Shown: one piece after another, positions 1 through 7,880 of the stretch | Layout: every line of letters starts with the position of its first letter | Position numbering within the stretch: position 1 is the stretch's first letter | NCBI RefSeq assembly: GCF_026965555.1 | Contig: NZ_CP114040.1 | Span: 10,018,001-10,082,000 of the forward strand | DNA from: Nannocystis punicea | Lineage (GTDB): Bacteria; Myxococcota_A; Polyangia; Nannocystales; Nannocystaceae | DNA: 64,000 nt | Reading direction: 5' to 3' | Notes under the pieces: model-generated | What the model was told of the DNA's origin: nothing | What the model saw: the letters and a program-made list of their open reading frames with translations, nothing else | Databases searched by the model: none | Made by a program: the position numbers and the translations under genes

Positions 1-2
1 GG

Positions 3-1355
3 GCGTGGTTCCGCGACGCCCAGGGCACCGCCTACACCGACCTGGCCCTGCGCCGCCACGGCGAGCGCGTCCCCGGCCTCGAGCGGGCGATGTTCCGCTC
101 GCCGCTGGCCGAGCGCGTGTGGGCCTACTCGGTCGTCATCAACGGCGTGTTCAACACCGTCGCCTCGCTGGCGATGATCCCCGGCCTCGACCAGGGCCTC
201 CTGCTCGAGCACCTGCGCGCCTGCCTGCTCGGCCTGCGCGCGCAGGAGCCCGCCGACCCGCGCGCGATCGACTACCTGCTGCGCTCGCCGCAGCTGTGGA
301 CCAAGGCCAACGTGCGCTGCTTCGCCAGCGGCGTCGACGAGGTCTCGCTCGCCGACCCGCTGACCATCTACCGCCCGATCGCCAGCCCCCTGCACCGCCC
401 GCCCGCGGAGCTGCCCGAACCGACCTCCGGCCGCGCCGCCGACTTCGCCGGCGGCGACGCCCAGGTCGAGCTCACTCGAGTCACGCCTTCGCAGTTCAGC
501 GGGCGAGTCGACGCGAGGCACTTCACGCTCGACCTGGCCGACGGCCACGCCACGATCGCGTGGCAAGACTTCGACGAGCGCGCGCGCGACCTGGTGAGCG
601 ATCGCCTGTTCACCGGCCGCCTCGGCCTGCGTCACCTCGCACATGTCCATCAGGACAGGCGCGAGATCGTCGCCCGCGAGGCCTTCTATCAGCGCCCGCT
701 GTGGCACCACCGCGGCGAGCGACCGCCGGAGGCCACGCCTCTCACCCGGACCGGCGCGATCGTCCACCCGCTGCGCCAGGACGACGGCGAGTCGCTGCTC
801 TACCGCCGCCACTGCGCGGCCATCGATCGCACCTTCAGCCTGCGCCGCTTCGATCCGTCGCGCGACCTCGAGCTCTTCTGCGCCTGGATGAACGACCCGG
901 TGGTCGCGCAATTCTGGGAGCAGGCCTGGCCGCGCGCGCAGCTGGCCGACTACATCGACCAGCGCCTCGCCGACCCGCACACGATCCCCGCTCTCGGCTA
1001 CTTCGACGATCGCCCGGTCGCCTACTACGAGATCTACTGGGCCAAGGAAGATCGGCTGGGCCCCCACTACGCGGCCGACGACTTCGACCGCGGCTTCCAC
1101 ATGGCGATCGGCGACTCCGAGGTGCGGCACCGCGGCTGGGGCCGGCAGTGGTTCCTGTCGATGGCGCACTACCTGTTCCTCGACGACCCGCGGACCCAGC
1201 GTCTCGTCGGCGAGCCGCGCGTCGATCAGGCCCGCGTGCGCAACTGGGCCAACAGCACCCCGTGGGAGGAGTGGGGCGAGGTCCGCTTCCCGCACAAGAC
1301 CGCCGTGTTGATGGTGCTCACCCGCGAGCGCTTCTTCGCCACCTTCGAGGGCTAG
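3..1355 (+). CDS. NIS siderophore synthetase C-terminus fused to N-acyltransferase (5' end outside window)
   Basis: The frame is already open at base 3, so the front of the protein is missing; 450 residues are visible. The first ~130 residues match the end of IucA/IucC-type NIS synthetases, including the FhuF-like tail with KANVRCFASGVDEVS and YRPIASPLHR. After a ~120-residue linker, the last ~170 residues form a GNAT domain of the IucB type (FCAWMNDPVVAQFWEQAW, HRGWGRQWFLSMAHYLF, RLVGEPRVDQARVRNW). Known members of that family acylate N6-hydroxylysine to a hydroxamate. The fusion would thus join hydroxamate formation to coupling with citrate. The next gene starts 5 bp downstream, with a second NIS synthetase and a lysine hydroxylase following. 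The acyl donor (acetyl or another acyl group) cannot be read from sequence. Confidence 0.85.
   Translation, partial: AWFRDAQGTAYTDLALRRHGERVPGLERAMFRSPLAERVWAYSVVINGVFNTVASLAMIPGLDQGLLLEHLRACLLGLRAQEPADPRAIDYLLRSPQLWTKANVRCFASGVDEVSLADPLTIYRPIASPLHRPPAELPEPTSGRAADFAGGDAQVELTRVTPSQFSGRVDARHFTLDLADGHATIAWQDFDERARDLVSDRLFTGRLGLRHLAHVHQDRREIVAREAFYQRPLWHHRGERPPEATPLTRTGAIVHPLRQDDGESLLYRRHCAAIDRTFSLRRFDPSRDLELFCAWMNDPVVAQFWEQAWPRAQLADYIDQRLADPHTIPALGYFDDRPVAYYEIYWAKEDRLGPHYAADDFDRGFHMAIGDSEVRHRGWGRQWFLSMAHYLFLDDPRTQRLVGEPRVDQARVRNWANSTPWEEWGEVRFPHKTAVLMVLTRERFFATFEG
644..657. repeat. TGTCC-N4-GGACA inverted repeat (perfect copy)
   Basis: TGTCCATCAGGACA inside the fused siderophore synthetase gene; flanks CA and GG extend the similarity to other copies. 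Confidence 0.8.
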
Positions 1356-1359
1356 TGTC

Positions 1360-3126
1360 GTGAACCCCGGCGAGACATCCGAATGGCGTGACCACGCCCG
1401 CCTGGCCGGCCGAAGGCGCCTGGCGCAGGCGATCGGCGAGCTCAGCTTCGAGGGCCTGCTCCACCCGCGCGCCCTCGGCGGCGATCGCTGGGCGCTCGAC
1501 CTGTCCGAAGAGACATCTTACAAATTCACCGCCCGGCCCAGCGCCTGGGGCGGCCTGCACGTCGAGGCCGAGGGCATCACCCGCCGCGTCGGCGACGGCC
1601 CCGAGCTGCCGGCCGAGTCGCCGGTGCAGCTGATCCTCGACGCTCGCGCCACCCTCGGCGTCGCCGCCGACGCGCTGGCCGAGTTCCTCGAGGAGCTGCA
1701 CAACAGCCTGCTCGCCGAGACCAACCAGTGCGCGCGCCTGGCGACGCTGCGCGCGCCGCAGATCGCGGCGCTGTCGGGCGCGGCGCTCGAGCAGCACCTC
1801 GACGGTCACCCCAAGCTCGTCGCCCACCGCGGCCGCGTCGGCTGGGGCGTCGCCGACCTCGCCGCCTACGCCCCCGAGTCGGTCGCGCGCCTCCAGCTGC
1901 ACTGGCTGGTCGTCGCCCCCGAGCTCGCACGCTGCAGCGGCGCTGCCGGGCCCGGGCAGCTGCAGCTCGTCGACGAGAGCTGCGACGCCGAGGCCCGCGC
2001 CCGCCTGCTCGAGCAGCTGCACGCGCGCGCCCCCGGCCTCGCCCAGGCCGGCGTGCTGGTCCCGGTGCACCCGTGGCAGTGGCAGCACCACCTCGCCGCC
2101 CAGCACATCGACGCCCTCACCCGCGGCGCGATCGTCTCGCTCGGCCAGTTCGGCGACGCCTACGCCCCGCGCCTGTCGATCCGCACCCTCGCCGACGCCT
2201 CGCGCCCCGAGCGGGCCGACGTCAAGCTGGCCCTGACGATCCTCAACACCTCGTGCTGGCGCGGCCTGCCCGGCGAGCACGTCGAGCAAGGCGTCGGCAT
2301 CGGCGCCGCGCTGCGCCGACGCGTCGACGGCGACGCCCGCCTGCGCGCCGTCCACGTGCTCGGCGACCTCGGCGGCGTGCACGTGCCGCAGCCCGAATTC
2401 GAGGCCCTCGGCGCCGCCCCCTACCGCCTGCGCGAGCAGCTGGGGGCCATCTGGCGCGAGAGCGCGAACTCTCGCCTCGGCCCCGAGGAGCGCGAGGTCC
2501 CGGCCGCCGCGCTGCAGCAGACCGACCTGCACGGCGACCCGCTGCTGCGCACGTGGGTCGAGCAGAGCGGCCTCTCGATCACGAAGTGGCTGCGCGCGCT
2601 GTTCGAGCGGACCGCGGTGCCGCTGTACCACCTGCTGTGCCGCCACGGCATCGGCGTGATCGCCCACGGCCAGAACCTCGGCCTGGTGCTGCGCGCCGGC
2701 CTGCCGACGGCGATCCTGCTGCGCGACGTCCACGGCGACGTCCGCCGCGCGGCCGACGACCGCTTCGATCACGAGCCGGCGCTGCGCGGCCTGAAGCCGC
2801 TGCCGGCCGGGCAGATCGTGCACGACCTCTACACCGGCTACTTCGTCAGCGTGCTGCGCTTCGTCGCGCCGCTGTGCGAGCGCAGCTTCGGCCTGCCCGA
2901 GCGCGAGTTCCTGCGCGTGCTGGCCGGCGTCCTGCGCGACTACTGCGACTCCGTGCCGCGCGAGGCGACGGCGGGCTTCGATCTGTTCCGTCCCGAGATG
3001 GAGCGGATCTGCCTCAACCGCGCCCGTCTGCGGATCGGCCACGGCGGCGGCGCGACGCGCCCGCTGCCGGCGCTCGGTCCCCCGCTGCACAATCCGTTGG
3101 TGAGGGAGGTGGACCATGAACGATGA
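1360..3126 (+). CDS. IucA/IucC-family NIS siderophore synthetase
   Basis: A 588-residue protein of normal length for IucA/IucC synthetases, which use ATP to condense citrate (or a citrate intermediate) with an amine such as N6-acyl-N6-hydroxylysine. Visible family motifs are GHPKLVAHRGRVGWG (nucleotide-binding GHP region), VHPWQWQ, HGQNLGLVLRAGLPT and LLRDVHGDVR, with a FhuF-like tail around FFVSVLRFVAPLCE-like sequence. The GTG start lies 5 bp after the stop of the preceding fusion gene. The end overlaps the hydroxylase gene by 11 bp, so the genes are co-transcribed and probably translationally coupled. With the synthetase in the preceding fusion, two coupling steps are available, as expected for a citrate bis-hydroxamate of the aerobactin, rhizobactin or nannochelin type. 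Confidence 0.9.
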   Translation: MNPGETSEWRDHARLAGRRRLAQAIGELSFEGLLHPRALGGDRWALDLSEETSYKFTARPSAWGGLHVEAEGITRRVGDGPELPAESPVQLILDARATLGVAADALAEFLEELHNSLLAETNQCARLATLRAPQIAALSGAALEQHLDGHPKLVAHRGRVGWGVADLAAYAPESVARLQLHWLVVAPELARCSGAAGPGQLQLVDESCDAEARARLLEQLHARAPGLAQAGVLVPVHPWQWQHHLAAQHIDALTRGAIVSLGQFGDAYAPRLSIRTLADASRPERADVKLALTILNTSCWRGLPGEHVEQGVGIGAALRRRVDGDARLRAVHVLGDLGGVHVPQPEFEALGAAPYRLREQLGAIWRESANSRLGPEEREVPAAALQQTDLHGDPLLRTWVEQSGLSITKWLRALFERTAVPLYHLLCRHGIGVIAHGQNLGLVLRAGLPTAILLRDVHGDVRRAADDRFDHEPALRGLKPLPAGQIVHDLYTGYFVSVLRFVAPLCERSFGLPEREFLRVLAGVLRDYCDSVPREATAGFDLFRPEMERICLNRARLRIGHGGGATRPLPALGPPLHNPLVREVDHER

Positions 3127-4408
3127 GATCGATCTGGCTGGCGTGGGCGTCGGGCCCTTCAACCTCAGCATCGCGGCGCTCGCCGACGAGCTGCCCGAGC
3201 TGCGGGCCCGCTTCTTCGAGAAGCGCGAGCGCTTCGCCTGGCACCCGGGCCTGCTCTTCCGCGGCTCGCGGATGCAGACCTCTTTCTTGAAGGACCTGGT
3301 CACCGCGGTCAGCCCGACCAGCCCGCACTCCTTCATCAACTACCTGGTCCAGCACGGCCGCTTCCACGCGTTTTTGGCCGCCGAGAGCTCGGCGATCGAG
3401 CGGCTGGAGTTCGCCGACTACCTCGGCTGGGTGGCGGGCCGGCTGTCGTCGCTGCGCTTCGGCGTCGAGGTCCGCGACGTTGCCCCGGTGCCCGGCGGCT
3501 TCGAGCTGCGCCACGACCGCGGCCGCACGCACGCGCGCCACGTGGTCCTCGGGACAGGTCGCGTCCCGGCCGTGCCCGAGTGCGCGCGGGCCCACCTCGG
3601 GCCCAACTGCTTCCACGCGATCGACATCCTCGCGCGACCGTTGCACCTGCAAGGAGCGCGGGTCGCCGTGGTCGGCGGCGGCCAGACCGGCGCCGAGGTG
3701 GTGCTCGAGCTGCTGCGCGGCGCCTGGGGCGAGGTCGCCGAGCTCAGCTGGGTCTCGCGCCGCCTCAACTTCGAGCCGCTCGACGAGAGCCCGTTCACCA
3801 ACCACCTGTTCACGCCCGGCTTCGTCGCCGCCTTCCACGAGCTCGACCGCCCGCGCCGGCAGTCGCTGCTGGCCCGCCACAAGCTGGCCGGCGACGGCAT
3901 CTCGCTGTCGACCCTGCGCGAGCTGCACGACCGCGTCTACCAGCTCACCGCCCTGCGCTCCGGCCCGCGGGTCGAGCTGCTGCCGGGCCGCGAGCTGCAG
4001 TCGCTGACCCCGCGCGGGACTGGCTTCGAGCTGGACGCCCGCAACAACCTCGACGGCGAGCACGAGTCGGTGGTCGCCGACACCGTGATCCTCTGCACCG
4101 GCCTGCGCGAGCACCTGCCGCCGTGCATCGAGTCGCTCCTGCCCGAGCTCGAGCGCGACGAGCACGGCGGCCTGCAGGTCGACGCCAACTTCGAGCTGCG
4201 CCGCCGGCGGTCCGGCGACGGTCGGCTCTACATCGTCAACGGCGGCCGCACGACCCACGGGATCGCCGAGTCGCAGCTCAGCCTGATGGCCTGGCGCTCC
4301 GCGGTGATCCTCAACGACGTGCTCGGCCGGCGCCGCTTCGCCGTCGAGCAGGAGCGCGAGCTGGTGCGCTGGCGCGCCCGCCCGCGCGAGGACGCGAGGT
4401 CGCGATGA
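3116..4408 (+). CDS. iucD: L-lysine N6-monooxygenase (siderophore hydroxylase)
   Basis: A 430-residue flavoprotein of the IucD/PvdA/SidA family, which hydroxylates the side-chain amine of lysine or ornithine using FAD, NADPH and O2. The FAD site is GVGVGPFNLSIAAL near the N-terminus; MQTSFLKDLVTAVSPTSPHS is the conserved substrate/flavin region. The NADPH-binding GxGxxG is VVGGGQTGAEV near residue 185, and CTGLRE is the ATGY-like element. Lysine rather than ornithine is inferred from the IucA/IucC and IucB-like neighbours. The ATG overlaps the synthetase gene by 11 bp, and the stop overlaps the next start as ATGA. No own promoter is visible. Confidence 0.9.
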   Translation: MNDEIDLAGVGVGPFNLSIAALADELPELRARFFEKRERFAWHPGLLFRGSRMQTSFLKDLVTAVSPTSPHSFINYLVQHGRFHAFLAAESSAIERLEFADYLGWVAGRLSSLRFGVEVRDVAPVPGGFELRHDRGRTHARHVVLGTGRVPAVPECARAHLGPNCFHAIDILARPLHLQGARVAVVGGGQTGAEVVLELLRGAWGEVAELSWVSRRLNFEPLDESPFTNHLFTPGFVAAFHELDRPRRQSLLARHKLAGDGISLSTLRELHDRVYQLTALRSGPRVELLPGRELQSLTPRGTGFELDARNNLDGEHESVVADTVILCTGLREHLPPCIESLLPELERDEHGGLQVDANFELRRRRSGDGRLYIVNGGRTTHGIAESQLSLMAWRSAVILNDVLGRRRFAVEQERELVRWRARPREDARSR

Positions 4409-6063
4409 CCGACGCCCCGCGCAAGTCGGGCGCGCCCGCGCAGTTCGGCCTGGTCGTGCTCGCCGGCGTGGGCGCCGTCGCGCTCACCTGGCTGGTCGCC
4501 CGCGCCTGGCCCGACCTCCCGGTCGAGCGCGCCACCGTCGCCAGCGTCGCCTTCATCCCGATCTGGACCCTCCTCGCCCTCGCCCTGCTCACCTGGCGTC
4601 GCCGCGCCGCGCCGGGCTCGGGTCGGCGGCGCCTGTTCGCCGTCCACCGCGGCCTCGGCGGCGCGCTGGCGCTCGTGGCCATGCTGATCTTCGGCTCCGG
4701 CGTCGGCGCCGTGCTCGACCGCGCCCTCGCGCGCTGGCAGGTCGTCCACGCCCCGGCCGCCGACGTCCCGCCGGTGACCGAGCAACCGCTCGACGCGGTG
4801 CTGTCCGGCCTGCTCGCCGCCCACCCCGACCTGGTCCGCAGCGAGCTCTCGCTCCACCCCGCCGCGCCCGAGCACCCGTGGATCGAGGTCGTCTACTTCG
4901 GCCCCACCCGCGAGCCGGTCCGCGTCGACTTCGACCCCCGCAGCGGCGCCCGCGTGGCCGAGGGCCGCGGCCCGCTGTGGGTCGTCCGCGAGCTCCACCG
5001 CCGCCTCCTGACCCAACCCCTGCTCGGCGAGACAGTGCTCGGCCTGCTCGGTTTCGCCCTCGCCCTCATCCTCTGCACCGGCCTCGCCACCCGCCGCGAC
5101 TGGCTGCGCAACCTCGTCCGCAGGCGCCGCCCGGCCCAGCCGCTGGCCATGCGCATGCACCAGTGGGTCGGCTTCTTCACCCTGCCTGCGGCCCTGCTGT
5201 GGGCGTGGACCGGCGCCCTGTTCGGCCTGACCCTGATCGTCGTGCCGATCGTCGGCGGCGCGGCCTACGGCGGCGACCGGCCCGCCTTGATGCGCGACGT
5301 CCTCGCCAGCGATCGCCCGCCGCTGGTCGACACCGCCGTCCCGCGGCCCGACCTTCAGCGCGCGCTCGCGGCCCGCTGCCCCGTCGTCGACGAGCACCTC
5401 GCCGACGCCGAGGTCCACCAGCTGCGCGTGCGTCACCCCGGCCTCGCCAGCGGCACGGTGCGGGTCGACCTCGAGGGCGACGGCCTGTTCGAGCGCGGCT
5501 CCTTCACCCGCGCGGCCGACGGCGCCCTGCGGGACTGTCGCGCCCTGCCCGCGGCCGGCGCCGGCCTGCAGGCCTTCATGGCGACGATCGTGCTGCACTA
5601 CGGAGAGTGGGGCCCGGCGTGGCTGGTCGACCTCGCCTACGTCCTGCTCGGCGCCGGCCTCGTGGCCCTCTCGTGGCTCGGCGGGGCCCTGCTGGCCCGC
5701 CGGCGCGAACGCGACGGCGAGGCTCGCTCCGCCGAGCGCCTGCGTCGCTGGCTGTACGGCCTCGGCTACGGCCTGCCGCTGGCCACCGCCGCGCTGCTGC
5801 TGCTCTCGCGCGTCCCGGCGCTCGCGCGCGCCGAGGACCTCGCCCTGCGCGTGTTCGTGGCGGTGCTCGTGCTCGCGTTGCTGCTCGCGCGAACCATCTC
5901 ACGCGCCCCCGTCCTCCTTCACGGCGCCCTCGTCGTCCTGCTCGCCGCCGTCCCGCCCGCCGGCTGGCTCGTCGCCGGCGTCGTCCCGGGCCCCGTCGAG
6001 GTGGTGCTCGTCGTCCTCGCCTTCGCGCTCCTGAGCCTGCGACGCCCGCTCGCGCCTGCTTGA
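4405..6063 (+). CDS. PepSY-associated TM protein, probable iron-siderophore reductase
   Basis: A 552-residue integral membrane protein of the PepSY-TM (PiuB-like) class. Hydrophobic helices occur near residues 15-32, 45-60, 77-98, 210-230 and 255-285, and several more lie in the last 160 residues. Between them are two periplasmic segments with PepSY-like character (HPWIEVVYFGPTREPVRVDF and a second repeat). Related proteins next to siderophore operons reduce or help release iron from ferric siderophores in the inner membrane. The start codon overlaps the hydroxylase stop (ATGA), which makes it the last gene of the siderophore operon. The last 40 codons resemble the unit of the repeat array that begins about 40 bp after the stop. 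Electron donor and haem binding cannot be judged by eye. Confidence 0.75.
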   Translation: MTDAPRKSGAPAQFGLVVLAGVGAVALTWLVARAWPDLPVERATVASVAFIPIWTLLALALLTWRRRAAPGSGRRRLFAVHRGLGGALALVAMLIFGSGVGAVLDRALARWQVVHAPAADVPPVTEQPLDAVLSGLLAAHPDLVRSELSLHPAAPEHPWIEVVYFGPTREPVRVDFDPRSGARVAEGRGPLWVVRELHRRLLTQPLLGETVLGLLGFALALILCTGLATRRDWLRNLVRRRRPAQPLAMRMHQWVGFFTLPAALLWAWTGALFGLTLIVVPIVGGAAYGGDRPALMRDVLASDRPPLVDTAVPRPDLQRALAARCPVVDEHLADAEVHQLRVRHPGLASGTVRVDLEGDGLFERGSFTRAADGALRDCRALPAAGAGLQAFMATIVLHYGEWGPAWLVDLAYVLLGAGLVALSWLGGALLARRRERDGEARSAERLRRWLYGLGYGLPLATAALLLLSRVPALARAEDLALRVFVAVLVLALLLARTISRAPVLLHGALVVLLAAVPPAGWLVAGVVPGPVEVVLVVLAFALLSLRRPLAPA

Positions 6064-6104
6064 CCGACGCGGCACGCCCGCGCGGCCCCACCGCGCGCGT
6101 TGCC

Positions 6105-6455
6105 GGGTGCTCGTCGCCCTCACCGTCGCGGCCCTGTCGCGAGCATTCCCGGTGCTCGGCGTCCTCGCCGTCGCGGCCCTGCCGCGAGCATTCCCGGTGC
6201 TCGGCGTCCTCGTTGTCGCGGCCCTGTCGCGAGCATTCCCGTGCTCGCTGTCCTCGCTGTCGCGGCCCTGTCGCCAGCATTCCCGGTGCTCGGCGTCCTC
6301 GCTGTCGCGGCCCTGCCGCGAGCATTCCCGGTGCTCGCTGTCGCGGCCCTGCCGCACGCCTTGCCCGGTGCTCGTCGCAGCGACCTCGCGGCCTTGCCGC
6401 GGGCATCGCCGGGTGCTCGTCGTCCTCGCTGTCACGCCCTGCCGCACGCGTTGCC
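6105..6455. repeat. 45-bp tandem repeat array after the PepSY gene
   Basis: About eight degenerate head-to-tail units. GTCGCG cores lie at 6125, 6170, 6215, 6259, 6304 and 6340, with weaker copies near 6385 and 6431, giving spacings of 45, 45, 44, 45, 36, 45 and 46 bp. A typical unit begins GGTGCTCGGCGTCCTCGCCG and continues with TCGCGGCCCTGCCGCGAGCA. The 3' end of the preceding gene (6003-6042) reads GGTGCTCGTCGTCCTCGCCT and continues TCGCGCTCCTGAGCCTGCGA, so the units look like decayed copies of that gene tip. The 44- and 36-bp steps break any reading frame, so I do not call it coding. The remaining 290 bp up to mraY hold no gene I can support. Confidence 0.8.
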
Positions 6456-6749
6456 GGCCGTTCACATCGTCGCGCTCCTGGACCTGCGGCGACCACCGCC
6501 CGCGCCTGTTCGATCTGTAGCGACAGGCCCACGCGGCCCTGCCGCACCCGTCGGCGGTAGATGCCTGTCGACCTCGCCGTCGCTGTCGTGGTGACGGCTC
6601 CGCGTTCACCTGCCCCGGTGCACCGACATCGACGCGCGGCCGACCCGCCTGCATTCCCCGATCGGCGGACGCGGCCCGGGCGCCGGCGAGAGGCGCGTTC
6701 GGCGAATAGTTGCGCCGCCGGGGCCTGGCATGGCAAGCCGGCTCGCGAC

Positions 6750-7874
6750 GTGCTGTACCAACTCCTATTCGCGCTCCACGACGACGTGAGCTGGCTGAGC
6801 TGGCTGAACGTCCTGCGCTACACGTCCACGCGGATCCTGGCGGCCACCCTGACCGCCCTGGTCCTGTCGCTGATCCTCTACCCGTGGTTCATCCGCACCC
6901 TGCAGAAGATCCAGCTCGGGCAGGTCGTGCGCGACGACGGGCCCAAGTCGCACTTCTCCAAGCGCGGCACGCCGACGATGGGCGGCAGCCTGATCCTCTT
7001 CTGCCTCATCATCCCCACCGTCCTGTGGTCGGACATGAGCAACGGCTTCGTCCTGCTCGCCACCGCGGTCACGGCCGGGTGCGGCGTCATCGGCTTTGTC
7101 GACGACGCCCTGAAGATCCGCAAGAAGCACTCCGGCGGCCTGCCCGGCAAGATGAAGCTGCTGCTGCAGTTCCTCATCGCCGGCGCCGCGGTCTGGTACC
7201 TCTTCAGCCCGCTCAGCGGCCTCATGCCGGAGGCGATCCGCTTCCGCCTGGCGATGCCGTTCACCGACTTCTACGAGCACTTCTTCGTGCTCCCCGAGTG
7301 GATGTACCTCGTGTTCGCCACTCTGGTCGTGGTCGGCTTCTCGAACGCCGTCAATCTGACCGACGGCCTCGACGGCCTCGCCATCGGTCCCGTGTGCATG
7401 AGCGCGGCCACCTTCCTCGTGCTGACCTACGCGGCCGGCACCCTGATCGCCGGCTTCGACATCGCCCGCTACCTCAACATCCCGCACATCCCGGGCGTCG
7501 GCGAGCTGGCGATCTACTGCGGGGCCATGTGCGGGGCCGGCATCGGCTTCCTTTGGTACAACACCTTCCCCGCCAGCGTGTTCATGGGCGACGTCGGCAG
7601 CCTCCCGCTCGGCGCCGGCATCGGCTTCCTCGCCGTCGCCTCGAAGAACGAGTTCACCCTCGTGGTCGTCGGCGGCATCTTCGTGCTCGAGGCCGTCAGC
7701 GTGATCGTGCAGGTCGTCAGCTTCAAGCTGACCGGCAAGCGCGTGTTCAAGATGGCCCCGATCCACCACCACTTCGAGCTCAAGGGCTGGAGCGAGCCCA
7801 AGGTGGTCGTCCGCTTCTGGATCATCAGCTTCATGCTCGCCCTCATCGGCCTCGCCACCCTCAAGCTGCGCTGA
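6750..7874 (+). CDS. mraY: Phospho-N-acetylmuramoyl-pentapeptide transferase
   Basis: A 374-residue polytopic membrane enzyme that transfers phospho-MurNAc-pentapeptide from UDP to undecaprenyl phosphate, forming lipid I of peptidoglycan synthesis. Diagnostic MraY motifs are VVRDDGPKSHFSKRGTPTMG near residue 55, the Asp-rich GFVDDALKIRKKHSGG, NLTDGLDGLAIGP, FMGDVGSLPLGAG and the C-terminal FKMAPIHHHFELKGWSE. The GTG at 6750 gives an N-terminus that aligns with known MraY proteins (LYQLLFALHDDVSWLSWLNV); longer starts would add repeat-like sequence. No clear Shine-Dalgarno is visible. murD follows after 6 bp. Other dcw-cluster genes (murF, ftsW, murG) are not adjacent, so the cluster is split here. 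Confidence 0.95.
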   Translation: MLYQLLFALHDDVSWLSWLNVLRYTSTRILAATLTALVLSLILYPWFIRTLQKIQLGQVVRDDGPKSHFSKRGTPTMGGSLILFCLIIPTVLWSDMSNGFVLLATAVTAGCGVIGFVDDALKIRKKHSGGLPGKMKLLLQFLIAGAAVWYLFSPLSGLMPEAIRFRLAMPFTDFYEHFFVLPEWMYLVFATLVVVGFSNAVNLTDGLDGLAIGPVCMSAATFLVLTYAAGTLIAGFDIARYLNIPHIPGVGELAIYCGAMCGAGIGFLWYNTFPASVFMGDVGSLPLGAGIGFLAVASKNEFTLVVVGGIFVLEAVSVIVQVVSFKLTGKRVFKMAPIHHHFELKGWSEPKVVVRFWIISFMLALIGLATLKLR

Positions 7875-7880
7875 GTCCCC

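Noticed and set aside
1318..3339. Long open frame on the minus strand opposite the second NIS synthetase
   Set aside because: The translation is rich in Ala, Arg, Gly and Glu without motifs, and the + strand holds a clear IucA/IucC protein. In DNA this GC-rich, antisense frames stay open by chance.
6105..6455. Repeat array as a coding gene of hydrophobic 15-residue repeats
   Set aside because: Unit lengths of 44 and 36 bp break the frame and no start with ribosome site is present.
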